A stretch of 64,000 bases of DNA. Source: Antedon mediterranea (lineage: Eukaryota; Echinodermata; Crinoidea; Comatulida; Antedonidae). Under the pieces are notes generated by a model, which made no database searches, was not told the origin of the DNA, and saw nothing but the letters and a program-made list of their open reading frames with translations. Positions within the stretch are counted from its first letter, which is position 1, and the number at the start of each line of letters is the position of its first letter. A program made the position numbers and the translations under genes. This document shows, one piece after another, positions 47,506-59,154 of this stretch. Where the stretch lies: the NCBI RefSeq assembly GCF_964355755.1, contig NC_092673.1, positions 13,457,001 through 13,521,000 of the forward strand, written 5' to 3'.

Positions 47506-47778
47506 ATCGGACCTTTAAAACGAAAACCTAATTGGAAAGATGAAGAAAAGGAGGTGTTGGTAGCCGAATACGGAAAAATATTTTAAGAGCTGCTTTCGAT
47601 AGCAAGATAACGTACAAACAAAAAACACAAGCCTTGCAAGAAATAACAGCTGCCGTCAAGCAAACAAATCCAACTGCGGACAGGGATTAGCAAAATGTAA
47701 AAAAAAATATGGGAAAACCTTGTGTCGCAGGCTATGCAGAACATTATGTCGTACAAAAAAGACATAATGCAAACAGGT
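47506..47778 (+). pseudogene. Myb/SANT-like DNA-binding domain, degenerate
   Basis: Directly after the satellite array: KRKPNWKDEEKEVLVAEYGK, then in a second frame RAAFDSKITYKQKTQALQEI and TAAVKQTNPTADRD, then in a third WENLVSQAMQNIMSYKKD. The NW..EE...L..E......l.......T...K...W..It..vn.......rt...vk.KW..L pattern fits Myb/SANT-like domains that accompany PIF/Harbinger and other elements. Two frame changes lie in A-runs. A PIF/Harbinger transposase remnant follows at 51.4 kb. Confidence 0.55.
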
Positions 47779-48028
47779 AAAATTAGTTTAATATTATGAC
47801 TGTTTGTAGTCCTATAAATACGCTTTAAGGCCCAAACCTACAGTAACAATAATGTTTTTCGTTAATGTTAATTATTTAATGCTCCATTATTTTTTTATTT
47901 CTGGAAGTTTTTGTTGTTCTGATTTATAAAAGAAAATATTATTTTGTTATTGAGTCCAAAAGTAGTAATAAATATGTATTTATTTTGTGTCTTATTAATT
48001 AATTGTAATGTGTCTACTAATCTTTCAG

Positions 48029-48175
48029 GTGCTATCAACAATTTTAGCAGCACTGCCGCATGCACCAAAAGTCTGTCAAGTGATAGCCGATTTTGAGACG
48101 GGAATCTGGTCAGCATTTAGAAAGCTGCTGCTCAGGGGATGCGGATTCTACTGGGCCCAAGCAATATACAGAAAG
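48029..48175 (+). pseudogene. MULE transposase exon fragment
   Basis: A single exon with a clean acceptor (ctttcag) and donor (gaaag|gtaca): APKVCQVIADFETGIWSAFR, then LLLRGCGFYWAQAIYRK. The i.DFE...w.A.r.......GC.F(H/Y)W.QAi.RK block is the MULE (Mutator-like) transposase core, with one catalytic Asp in ADFE. Tyr replaces the usual His in the C.FHW step. No neighbouring MULE exon was found. Confidence 0.65.
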
Positions 48176-48734
48176 GTACAATATTGTTGTTTATTGTTGC
48201 TAAACATGAGCATAGAAGCTGATTACAAATTTTGTTTGTAAACAATTAAAATGAGCAGTATACGGTTAACCTTTACTTAGAACTTACATTATGACATTGT
48301 ACTAATTTCTATGCTCAAAAAGAATCACTCATCATGTTACTTCACAACGAGATAGTGTAATGTTATTTACATCAGGGGATCATTATTATCTTCAAATTAC
48401 TGCCTTATGTTGATTTATTAATTACTATTTGTTGATGTATTTATTAATTAGTACACTGTAGTATGTATACATTACAAAAATAAAATATGGCATGGCATTA
48501 GAACAGCTTATTACAATTAACAACACCAACCCTGTGGTATCCATAAAAAGCAATGCGTTTGTGCTCCTTACTACCATGTCATTATAATCATAATATTTAA
48601 TAAACTTAAAGGCTGAATTATCTTGCAATGTCCTTTTTTCAATACTTTTTATTATTCTGGATGAGGATGGTGTTAAATAAATGGAATATGCCTATAATCA
48701 AATGAAAAGTAAATTAAATTTAAACTTGTTTAGA

Positions 48735-49490
48735 ACGCCGATAAACAACATATTGATTCAAAGTTTCACGATGGCAATGAAAAAATCGTCGACATGCAAA
48801 ACAATTTAAAGAAAGGAGAAAAAGAGACTCGGAAACAAGCTATAAAATGGGAATGCTAAGCGAGAGCAATAACAAACATGAAAGCAGGCAAATCATCTCA
48901 TGTTACATAAACGGTAACTTGGAGAGCGACGTGGCTCAAAAAGCCCTCGCTTTAGCGGAGGGAGACCGTTTTATCGCAACTAATGTGAATAGAGGAGGAG
49001 ACAATCTCCGCCACTCAAGTAGTTACAAAGTAAACTATCATTCCTTTTCCAATTAATTTAAACATGTTATGTGTAAAATAAGAAGTCGTATAAAAACATT
49101 ACACGCAAAATCATTTATTTTTAAAGTAATTTTACTTATAATTTTAAAATATAAATCTAATTTTACAATTTGTTTTGTGTTTTGATTTTCAGATATTTAC
49201 GAAAGTTAGTATGATTCCAGTCGACGATAGAGTAATTAAAAACTTTACTACATCGAATTTTGTATTTTGCCAGTTAAAAGAAGATTCAGTTGTATTGTAA
49301 CTGAAGTACAGATGAAAGAGTCTAAAACTAGAGTGCGACGTCAAAATGGATGTTGTACTCTGGGGGAAAGTGGCCGAGGAGGAAAATCAACTCTTTATTG
49401 GCGAAAATATATCAATAACGGCACTAATAAAAGAAAATAATCGTTTGGTTTCTTTACTTGTCAAGCAAAATTGAAGTAAATATGAATTTA
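48735..49490 (+). other. Short unrecognised coding-like stretches
   Basis: 48735-48860 reads HIDSKFHDGNEKIVDMQNNL and then lysine-rich KKGEKETRKQAIKW before a stop. After an acceptor at about 49191, one finds IFTKVSMIPVDDRVIK and, in another frame, KMDVVLWGKVAEEENQLFIG followed by ENISITALIKENNRLVSLLV (49346-49473). The DVVLWG..A......GE.I.I step is reminiscent of an OB-fold strand pattern, but I cannot assign it. Function is unknown. Confidence 0.25.
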
Positions 49491-49499
49491 ATATATTAA

Positions 49500-50780
49500 T
49501 ATACTACGTTCATGCATATTAGTGTGACAATGGAAAATGATTAGTACACATTTTTGTGCTTGGTAAAACATGACAATTGTACTTTGGCGGGGACATTGTA
49601 TTAATGAAAGTCAGAGTACATTCTGTTTTTAAATTTTATTTTTCAGGTGTCGGAATCTAAAGAAAAAAAACGGCATTGATGATTCCAATGGGTATGTAAA
49701 TTTCAGACCACTGCTGCTCAGAGATTATACAATATTAAATATTTCAAGGTTATTGTCAATTGTTTATATGTTTGTTTATTTTAAGATACCCAATTGAAAT
49801 GGTTTTAGTGGTGAAAATATTCTTGTGCCAGAAGAGGTGAACTTCAATGTAGATGTAGAGTTACCAATAGCAATACAATAGCGAAAGACTGACATATAAC
49901 ATCCATTTCCATTGTAGAGGAGAAATAATTAATAATGATATTTAATTTGAAATTGTCTATAACCCATTTGGTTTTTCATTTCAAAATTCATTATTGCTAA
50001 TGCGTAAAAGGTTATTCAATGTTTATTTAATTTTTTTACTGTGTATTAATAAAAAGTAAATTTAACATGATTTAACTTCATTTAATACATAATAAAACAT
50101 AATTATCTATATCAAAGCATTCTCAATATACGAAAATAGGTCGAAAAACAATAAACATTTAAGGTTTACTGTTTTCCGTCACCTGTTATTATTATATTGC
50201 ATATTAATTATAATTGTTGAAATTGTTATCATCAAACAAACAATAACATTTTCAAAGAGAAAAACAATAAACAGTCTTTTTTCTTCCAATGTTAATATAT
50301 TAAACTTGAAATTATGAACTTTCATAATTATGTGAAGATTTTATCATAGTAAAAATTATGATTTAGTTTGGTATGTAATCATCTATTCGCATTTTCTTCA
50401 CCAGGTGCTCATACGGCTCGATGTGTAGTGCAACCGACTTTGGCATGAGAGGTACCGGTAGGCTGTATAGCTTAGCTAGCTAGGCCTAGCCTAGGTGGCC
50501 TAGCGATCGCTGACTTTGGTAGGTTCATGCGTGCAATTGTTTTGTTTTTGCGTATGAAAAAAACGTTTCAAAACACCAAGGTATCTTAGGTAATAGAAAC
50601 CATTGATTAAAGTATGATTTTCATAGTTTTATTATTGTCGGCAATGTGGGTTTTCCGTGTGCCGACTAGGCTATTTCATACACAATTTACATAGCCAGTT
50701 GGCAAACTGGGAGTCGGCAAACTGGTCAGCTACCCCTGGTAAATGCCTTTCAAAAGGAATAAACACACAGAAACAGAAAC
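49500..50780. other. No gene seen
   Basis: AT-rich. 50440-50530 has clustered ggcctag/ctaggc palindromic words. No coding motif was found. Confidence 0.35.
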
Positions 50781-50789
50781 CACACTAGC

Positions 50790-51110
50790 TCATTTTGCAA
50801 TGAGAAACATAAGAATAGTACAGAACTAAGTAAATACCGGTATATATGGACTCTTAGGGACTCAAATGTGCAATACTCTATTAATGGGAAAATTCTAAAG
50901 AAGTGTAAAGCATATTCGAACATTACAAAACGTTGTAATTTATGCCTGTATGAGAAATATATAATTGTATGTCACCCCATAGAGATATTATCTCTATGGT
51001 TACCCCAAACTATGCTTACTGAACAACAGGAACAAGCTGTATCAACAGTAGGCATAGAAAGAAATTCCTAATTAGTAACAGACAGGAGGTCCGAAACAAT
51101 AGGCCTTTAT
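50790..51110 (+). pseudogene. Penelope-like element, C-terminal (GIY-YIG-linked) fragment
   Basis: Reads TELSKYRYIWTLRDSNVQYS, then INGKILKKCKAYSNITKRCN, LCLYEKYIIVCHP, and in other frames LLNNRNKLYQQ and SRHRKKFLIS. The pattern TELSK..W.Lkd....y.i.W.Ilk...aY.....rC.LCL.EK..I......LlN.RnEl...CRHr.KF is the C-terminal end found downstream of the GIY-YIG endonuclease in Penelope-like retroelements. The RT and GIY-YIG core are absent upstream, so it is 5'-truncated. Frame changes after HP and a premature stop make it inactive. A hammerhead ribozyme follows 70 bp downstream, as in many Penelope-like elements. Confidence 0.65.
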
Positions 51111-51176
51111 AACCCAATAAACAACCGCTTCCTGATTATTCATTAAGAAGTAGCTATTATATTTTGTGTCATTTAT

Positions 51177-51246
51177 GCTTTGTACATTACCTGATGAGTG
51201 TGGCCAGCTTTGCTGGTCATATGAAACAAATTTGTAGTAATAAAGC
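51177..51246 (+). ncRNA. Hammerhead ribozyme, type I, in Penelope-like 3' flank
   Basis: The core CTGATGA (51191-51197) and GAAA (51223-51226) bracket an 11-bp stem II, gtgtggccagc/gctggtcatat with loop ttt and three G.U pairs. Stem III is the minimal CAA-AT-TTG (51227-51234), with the conserved A15.1-U16.1 pair and C15.2-G16.2. The cleavage triplet is GTA (51234-51236). Stem I pairs attac with gtaat (51186-51190 with 51237-51241) and, past a gtac bulge, gcttt with aaagc (51177-51181 with 51242-51246). All core positions C3-A9 and G12-A14 are kept. Self-cleavage is predicted after 51236. Hammerheads with short stem III are known from Penelope-like elements. Confidence 0.88.
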
Positions 51247-51376
51247 ACCATGAAGTAACCAAGTTCATAGTTTTTATTTCATTGTATTAAGCTCTACCCA
51301 TGGTATTGAGCACTTCTCCAGTTGATCTGGCTTTCTACTTAGATATTAATATAAATTTTAATCTTTTTTTTTTCAG

Positions 51377-52780
51377 ACTGCATCAACACAAGACGAGTGG
51401 AAAACAATTTCAAATGATTATTTCCAACAATGGCAGTTTCAAAATTGTATTGGTTCCATAGATGGGAAACATATCACTATGCAGTGTCCTCCCAAGTCTG
51501 GTTCCTACAATTACAAGGGGACCCACTCTATCTTCCTGATGTCATTAGTTAGGTTCCTATACATTGATGTCGGATGCAACGGAAGGATCAGTGATGGTGG
51601 TGTGCTGCGAGAGCATGCTACATCACAATTACATGCATTAATCCAATGCTTTCCAGTAAATATGCAACAATACCAGAACCAACATTTTGGCAATCTTGTA
51701 ATTCCACCACTGCAATGCACCGGATGTTGATGGAGATGGAGAAGGTAAAAGAAGAAAGAGAGAAAATTAAATTAGAAAAAGAGGTTTTACTTTTTAAAAA
51801 AAACAATTAACAACAATTAATAATGAAACAATTAAATAAATAATGAGTAAGTTGTGGGTTTTCCTATTTAAAACATACTAAATATGATATATGTGATATT
51901 TAATATAAATAATATAAATTTTTAAATAGGTGTTAATTCACATATTCAATCAATTTCTCACCTTAGTAAAATAAATTATTATTGTTTTTCTTATCTCTCC
52001 AATTGAGTTTCTTGATTTAAAGAAAATTCTTAGGATTTAAGGGAAATTCTTAGGATTTAAGAGAAATATCTCACTTAAGTGAGATTGGTGAATACGGCCA
52101 CTGGATCGATCCTGCAACAACAAGAAATGCAGCTCCAGGATTGGTTGCAGAGTATTTCACTAAGATTAGCAATTACGCTTCGTTTTAAAATATACATTTT
52201 TTTCATTGAAATCTTATTAGTGTAGGAGTGCTGTTTTAGTTTATAATGTATTGCCTCTAATAATATATTAGACAACTGTTGTAAGGAAAGAAAACAGTCA
52301 GTTAGGAATAACGTATTATTATTGTTCGGCCACAACCCAATATCAGGTTCTGAATATTTTAATTAGAAAAATTCATTCAGCCTTGTATTGATGGCCCTGG
52401 TAGATTTGTCATAAAAATTGTTATATGTCAACTTGATGTGTATCTGATGTGGTGTATTCTCCAAATGCTCATTAGAAAAGGGGCTTAAAAACAATGCAAT
52501 TGGAGTGCCAAACTCAAGTCCATTACCTGGAACAAGTGCAACAGTCCCATTACATGATTGTTGCAGATGGTGCATTTCCATTGCGAGAGGACATCATGAA
52601 ACCACATCATCTGAGGCATTTGACAAAAGATCAGAGAGTATTTAATTACCGTCTTTTAAGAGCTAAAAGAGTTTCAGAAAATGCATTTGGGATTTGGGAA
52701 TCAACCCCGGCATTCTCTCCATATTTTTGCTGCCCCTTATCCTCTAGACCAATAATTCCTAGAATCACCTAAATTCATTA
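51377..52780 (+). pseudogene. PIF/Harbinger transposase, split and degenerate
   Basis: The first part (51377-51610, acceptor tttcag) reads WQFQNCIGSIDGKHITMQCP, SGSYNYKGTHSIFLMSLV, then YIDVGCNGRISDGGVLRE. The second part (about 52450-52700) reads CGVFSKCSLEKGLKNNAIGV, PNSSPLP, and in another frame SHYMIVADGAFPLREDIMKP and QRVFNYRLLRAKRVSENAFG. These give the DDE residues: Asp in SIDGKH, Asp in YIDVG, and the later DGAFPL/E region of DDE_Tnp_4. About 840 bp of foreign sequence separates the parts, and a frameshift lies near 52535. The NYKG, GR.SD and FNYRLSRAR-type motifs are specific to PIF/Harbinger. Confidence 0.82.
51650..51810 (+). pseudogene. Charged helical C-terminal tail, unknown parent
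   Basis: Inside the interruption of the Harbinger gene: ATIPEPTFWQSCNSTTAMHR, then MLMEMEKVKEEREKIKLEKE and VLLFKKNN with a stop. Such E/K-rich coils end many Myb/SANT-like proteins of invertebrate elements, so it may be the tail of the Myb-like protein related to the 47.5-kb fragment. That link is inference. The rest of the interruption (51811-52435) is AT-rich with nothing recognised. Confidence 0.4.
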
Positions 52781-52784
52781 CAGT

Positions 52785-55700
52785 ATATTTTGATCTACAG
52801 TGAAACAGATAAAGCAGGATCTTCAGTAAGTCTAGATTTACACTATGAACTGACTTTGGGTTTTCTTTTTAAATAAGATAGAACATAATAATTTACCTAT
52901 ACAGTAATGTGAAAAATAAATAATTTATCATTTTATTTTAAAGGTCGGCATTTTTGTTTTCCTTTCCTTCCTATTTTTCCCACAAAATGAATAAATTATA
53001 TCACTGATTAGTATCTAATTACACATTATCTTTCCTTCACATAAGTTTTGTTATATCCTAAACATTTCAAAAGCTTTAAAGCTATGTGCCAGGGTCTTGA
53101 TTTCCAGAGGGCTATTCAGTTATCTGACAAAAATCAAGAAATAACACCCTTGGAAAAGACTTATAATAAAGTTATTCAAAGGGATTGTAAAGGTAGCATT
53201 AGGAAATTTCCAAAGAACTACAATATTCTGTAGATTTCTCTTGTTATTTTTTATGTTAATGAAGATGTCAAAACCTTTCTGAAATGATATAGGAAATTAA
53301 AGCAAAGAAAAATGGGATACAGTTCAAGTAGATAAATTAATTAGTTATGAGATCAAACTGAAACCTGGACAGGGCCCACTTTGTCTGATCTGGATGATAC
53401 ATTAAAAAATTGTAATGTATGTCGGGCAATAATTTGTTGAAAATCACATGATGCATAAGTGTTACTGTAATATATTAAAATGATATAATGTTGACGTCAC
53501 TACACACAACAAAATGATGATAACAAGGGCGAATAGAAATTTATCATCCCTACACAAATAAGCTATCACAGATCATGCAATAAGAAATGACCATGTACCC
53601 AATTGGAAAGTAAAGGTTATCAAAAAGGAATCACAGATAGAAGAAATATTAAAGAAGCCACATGCATATGGAAAAGACAATATCATTAGAGACGTCTACT
53701 GAAGAAAATTGATGCAGCAGGGGGGGGGGGGGGGCAAGCGGAAACGCTTAATCGTCAACAACAGGACTGGTGGCGCTACACAGCGTCTACAAGACTGTAC
53801 AGATCATTCCAAACAGTAGTTTAAAGAAGTTGACAGTATATCAACGAATTGTGTATGTATTTTTGTTCGTTCAAACAGTTATAGTCGGAACCATATTCAA
53901 AGCATCTTAACCATTTTATGCTATACATTCAATTTAGTAAAGTTTTTTTTCACCTCGTCTGAAAAACAAAAGGTACCCTGTATACAAAGAAGTCAGGCTG
54001 TGAAGTATGTCGTGCATAGCCATTTTTCACAAGTTGATATTAACAATTCAGTTGACATTTGTGCACATTGGGGAATAAAATGAAAATTATGGCTGACTGC
54101 AGTAGAATGTACACAAATCACTGCTTGCGAGCGACAACAGTGACTGTATTAAATCGTGCTGATTTTAATAACAGTGAGTGTAACAGATCACAAGGCTGAA
54201 TTGTTACTAAAACATTATGTTATTAATTACCAGCTCGATAAGATGAAAAAAAAAAGGATGAGTTGAAAAATAGCAGATGATGCAAAAGCCAAACAATCCA
54301 AAATTTATAGCAATTTATATATTATTAACTATAAATTAGTTCAAACGAGAGTATTACATCCTGCATTTAGTGGCAAGCCAACAAAAATAATATAAACAAT
54401 AAAGGAACAATATAAAAAAAACAAGGTACAGGAATGTAGAATGTTTGATATGACCAAACCAATATCAATGATCACAACCCAGATAATAAAATGACATGAA
54501 CAATTTTACAGAAAAGTGACATAAATCCAAATGTACAGTGTGGTGTAGAAAGATATTTCGAGGAATTATAAGTTGAATACATTATATTGTTGGTATGAAA
54601 ATAAAGAAACTAACAGTTGTGTTCTATCCATTTAATTTGTCATTGATGAATCTGTATAGGTGATCGCCAGAATTATTAGAATTTTAATCCCAAAAGAAAA
54701 CATGGAAAAAAGTGGGAAATAATCTGAAACGATTCTAGAGAAGGTGCTGTTAAATGAAAAGAAATGATTGTCAGCCAGTATTGCAATGAAGGACAAATAT
54801 TAAATTTAATATATTTGCCTCTTGTTTCAAATGCAAAGCTTCATTATTTACATGGTACATGTACGATTCAAAAAACAAAATAAATAATTTCTTTCTGTAC
54901 AATGTTATGCTAAAATTCCTTTTTTCATTGTATAATCACATTTTCAGTTAAATTATGTTATTATTTAGCTGTATATTTATTATTTTTTTCATAGTATATT
55001 GTGAATTTGTTACTTTCAATACAATCAATGTGTATTGTATTTATTGGTTAATTTTAAGCAAAGCCCTTTAGACCCAATATCTCATCTTTTTTCCAACTTG
55101 TAATTTATTTGATCAGTCTTCAATTGAGAAAAAACAGTTTCGGTTCTTTTTATAAAATCAACTTCCACTTCATTAAGACCATCTGAAATTGTATATTTGT
55201 ATAATATGGTAACTTTTTTCTTTTCTTTCTATTTCAATACAACTGGAGAGAGCATAGCTGTGGTTGAGTCGTGTTTATAAAGCAAACAATGTCAGCTCTT
55301 TTTAATAATCAACTTTCACTCTGTGAATCCATTTAAAATATAAATTTCTCTAAGCATTTCTATATTCAGGCAACCTCTTCTTTTTCCTCTTGTGTAGCAT
55401 AACTGAAAAGAATACATATTTCAGAAGCTCTATATACTGAAGATCAGGTTTGCAGTCCTTTTAAAGTTCTTCAGACACCATAGAAGTTGATGCAACAGTT
55501 GTCATCATCGTTTTATTATTAAGCTCTTGGCATGCTAGTTGATACTTCAATTTTATAGCCCAAATTGAAGTTGTTATTCCAGTTGATATTCCAGTTTTTC
55601 TTAAAACTTCATTTCAATATGAATATTTGTTAATACTCAACCGCGTTCTTCAGTTTTATATAATTTCCTTTATAGTATTAAAAAATCATTGAGGAGGCTA

Positions 55701-56330
55701 ATGATCAGAAAAAAAAATGCCTACAAATAATCATTTTCATCTACTTGTTTATCTCATTGAAATGCAGTCCATCACTTAATTAGTTGAATTTCTTGTTTGA
55801 GATTGCAACTCATTCCACAGAGCTGGTAAGTTTGGTATTTTGAAAATTTGTGAGATAATGGGATTCAAGAGCAATGCCATCAAATATAAAACCAAATAAA
55901 ACAAAATCCAATAATAATAATAAATATAATTTTGTTCTTTAAACAATATTATCTTTACTATTTCTGTTTCTATGCTAATAAAAAAAGAAATATATTATTA
56001 TCTATTTGTACACTTGAACCAATATAAATTAAAAAGTAAAATAAGCTAACATTTGTGAGGCGTAGTTTTATGCAATCATTGCAATACAAAGTCAAAAGGG
56101 ACAAACAAAAAAACAAAACTACAGAGGCAAAAGAATACAGAAAATTGAAGGTATGATCTAGATACTGTAGGTTTAAAAGGTTCTGATAATATTTGTAACT
56201 TTACAACATTAAATACCCACAATTTATTGGAAAAGATAACAACTTCTTCATCTGGAAGTATTTTCTACAGATTTTGATTCTCCAAAAATGTATTTCAGTC
56301 AAGAAGGAGTAAATTGTGGTAGCAGACCAT
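52785..56330. other. No gene seen; one 15-G tract
   Basis: A long AT-rich interval with scattered short open frames but no motif I recognise. A run of 15 G lies at 53720-53734, followed by gcggaaacgctt. No tandem array or inverted ends were found by eye. Confidence 0.4.
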
Positions 56331-57045
56331 TAGCCAATTGATCTATCCAAGGCCTCCTCTCAGTTACAGGCCAGTGCCGAAAGGCACATACTATCATATG
56401 AAGATAGGAAGGAAGCAGGTAAACAGTTTTTTTAAACCTAAATCACAGAAAAAGTCTTGCATATCAGAAAGTGCTTCATCTCCTCATGCTGCTACTGGCT
56501 ATGAACAATGTATGCCAAAATGGTGTTCGAGCAAATGCCACCTTAAGCCAATATTATCAAAGGACAGCTGCTACAAATTACATCTCTGTTTGAAAGTTAT
56601 AAATTATAAATTGTTTGTTGCATTCTTTCAACAACTACAACAACAAAATATGAAGTCGATGAAACAAGCTACAGAACAATAAGAATATAATGTGAATTAT
56701 AAAACATTAATTACCTTAGCAATTTTGCTATGCAATAGTTTATTATTATTTACTTTAAGTGATTTTGTAGGTATCAAAACATAAAACATCCAGTAAATTT
56801 GGATTAACAGCCAACCAAGTACCAAACAATAACAATTCTTCAAATGTATCTAATGTTTGTAGGTAGTCAACCTTTCACTTGTTGGTAGAAAGACAGTATA
56901 TACCACAAAAAGTGGAGTATGACATATTTTCAAGCCTGCAGTTGCGAAACGTTTTAATTGGAGCGGGACGAAAGTGAAGAATTAAAGGTTGTAATGGGTA
57001 AGGTGTATTTATGGAAATGAAACAGAAAGAAAGAAAAGTGATTCT

Positions 57046-57318
57046 TTGTTTGAAGACGCAATTCAAAATGATTTTTATGAGCAAGATGACATTATTTGTA
57101 TGTGCCCCAGAAAATACCAAACTGAAATCATGCAAGCTCATTGGTCAAATGAAAGCGTTACTATTTTTACAGTGATTGTATACAAAGGAGAACATGATGT
57201 ACCTGAACACATTCCATACTCTATCATATCGGACGATTTAAAACATGACAAGGTTTCTGTTTGTAATTTTAACAAAGTAATAATAGAAGGTGCACAGGGT
57301 AAAACCTACATTTTGTAA
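57046..57318 (+). CDS. Unrecognised fragment with an ISDDLxHDK motif
   Basis: About 90 codons: QAHWSNESVTIFTVIVYKGE, then PYSIISDDLKHDKVSVCNFN and KVIIEGAQGKTYIL with a stop. The sequence W..E..TiFTv.vy......s..iiSDDL.HDK.sV..f resembles the central part of an unnamed, multiplied protein in cnidarian and echinoderm genomes, in which two acidic residues precede a later SDG.asQ motif. That second motif is not found here, so it is a fragment. A transposase-like role is a guess. An upstream open frame (56338-56682) is not clearly related. Confidence 0.35.
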   Translation: MFEDAIQNDFYEQDDIICMCPRKYQTEIMQAHWSNESVTIFTVIVYKGEHDVPEHIPYSIISDDLKHDKVSVCNFNKVIIEGAQGKTYIL

Positions 57319-57319
57319 A

Positions 57320-58108
57320 ACCAGTTAGTAGCTGTGAAATTGGTTTATGCCAATAATTATTTTCTGTTGAAAATCATTATTAATTAAATAATAACTGGAG
57401 CTCCCTAAATTAACGGTTCCAAAAGCAATCTTAAAGTCAGGGATTTTGTTGAAGATGTACATACTTTCTTGGGTCATAATTTTGAACATTGACTCGTATG
57501 AATTAGAGGTTAGCTTTCCAAGAAGCAATATAAATAACAGAACATTTATATCATCATGGGTAGCTAAGATAGAGTATAAGTGAACAACTCCTACACCAAT
57601 TTTGGATGCAAGGGGGATTTACAGTACGTGTTTGATATTCAAGGTAGTTTAAATGCTAATGTCATTCTCAATAATGAATTCTTTTTAAAAAATGTAATCA
57701 TTTTGTTTGCATCCATAACACCTTAATAAGTAATCACATATATCCTTTTTGGACATGAAATGATTGATTTTGTAAATAAATAATTATTTGAAAGGATGAT
57801 AACTTATTTTTTAGGTCTATTGTGAATGAGACAAAATTGTAGTGTCTGTGGCGTTTATAAATGTAATTTCCGTGACACTGATAACAATTTTTTTGTGGCT
57901 ATGACAAGAACAACTAAAAGAACAACATCTAAATACTGTATGTGATATATGAAGGAATAATTGATAATTAAAGAAATTGAATTTATAATAAATTTATATT
58001 TCTAGTTATTGTACTGAAAAAACCATGTGACTATTAACATTAGTTAGTTAGTTATTAAATTAGTAAATTAGTTAAAAGAGACTAATTTTATAACCTGTTT
58101 ATTCTTCA
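57320..58108. other. No gene seen
   Basis: AT-rich intergenic or intronic sequence before the Myb-like exon. No motif was found. Confidence 0.4.
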
Positions 58109-58109
58109 G

Positions 58110-58352
58110 GACCAGTAACATGAACAATTTTGTTAAAAGAAATAATGGTTCCTGAGCCATTTAAGGTTAAGTCTAGGACGCAACAACAAAGATCGACATG
58201 GAGAGAAATCGCAGCAAAAATGAACAAGCAGATCAACTTTAAAGGAGATGGAAGAGCAATTAGGGATCGATGGAATGAATTGGAAGCAAAAGGTATCAAA
58301 AAACAAAATGAAGAAGAAAAGGCTAGTGGAATGAACCCAGAAGAGATTAGAT

Positions 58353-58395
<43 letters not shown>

Positions 58396-58412
58396 TGTGG
58401 AGATGTTGAAGG
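58110..58412 (+). CDS. Myb/SANT-like DNA-binding domain exon
   Basis: An acceptor (ttcttcag) lies at about 58109. Reads PFKVKSRTQQQRSTWREIAA, KMNKQINFKGDGRAIRDRWN, ELEAKGIKKQNEEEKASGMN and PEEIR. The W.eIA..mN....F..d.RaiRDRw..Le.k.kk....E..aSG..pe motif is a Myb/SANT-like (MADF-like) DNA-binding domain of the kind encoded beside PIF/Harbinger transposases. A stop (TAG) and a (ga)n run (58357-58392) follow, then GDVEMLKEE and a gtaagt donor at 58412. The microsatellite may have broken the exon. It probably belongs with the transposase at 61.9 kb. Confidence 0.68.
58357..58392. repeat. (GA)n microsatellite
   Basis: About 18 uninterrupted GA repeats lie within or just after the Myb-like exon. 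Length change here would shift the frame. Confidence 0.9.
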
Positions 58413-59154
58413 AAGAGGTAAGTGATTATTGAAAGAAGGTCTTAGATGGGGAGGAAAAGAGAAAGTGTAGCTTGGAGACATTCGCAAAAACAAGAAAAAG
58501 GTAAGCAATCACTTTGAAAATAAAAGTCAAGTTAATAAACATTAGGTAAAACATGCACTTATTATAAATTCTTATAATTATTGCGGATACTGGAAACTTG
58601 CAACTCATTAACGATCTATTATGAATATTCATGAGCTATCCAATCGCGGCGAAGACGGGTCTGTGTGATTGTCTTTGCTGTTAGTAGGTAAAACAATAGA
58701 AGATGCATCTGAGTGATTCAAACCCGTCTGTATTGGTTATGTGGTGAAACAATAGATAGAAGACGCGTAAAACCGCCTATGTTGTTAACCAACCTTGGTA
58801 TCATTTCACAGAACCAACAAATCATATATTTTATGTATATAGGTTTGTCTATGCATGGAAAAAAACGGCATATGCTTATGTGTCTATCCACTGCAAGAAC
58901 ATTCAATCGTAAATAATAAATATATTTGTTAATATACACTTGGTAAAAGTTTAATTCCTACTAAGGGCAAACTTTTTGTAAATTAAAAATGGCGTGTTTC
59001 AAATTGGAGATTTTGAGCATTTCCAAATATACAATTATTTTTTTTGCATTATGCAAGTGCATTTTTGTAAAGAAAGGTAAAGAAAAACAAGCCGCGATAA
59101 AAAATAAGACTGTTTGTTGAAATTGGGAATAGCGTGATAGAATAAAATGTGGAC

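Noticed and set aside
53720-53734. G-quadruplex
   Set aside because: It is a single homopolymer of 15 G with no separate G runs nearby. It may also be a sequencing or assembly artefact.
56338-56682. 114-codon open frame
   Set aside because: No recognisable motif, no clear splice borders and no relative in the window, so I could not support it as a gene.
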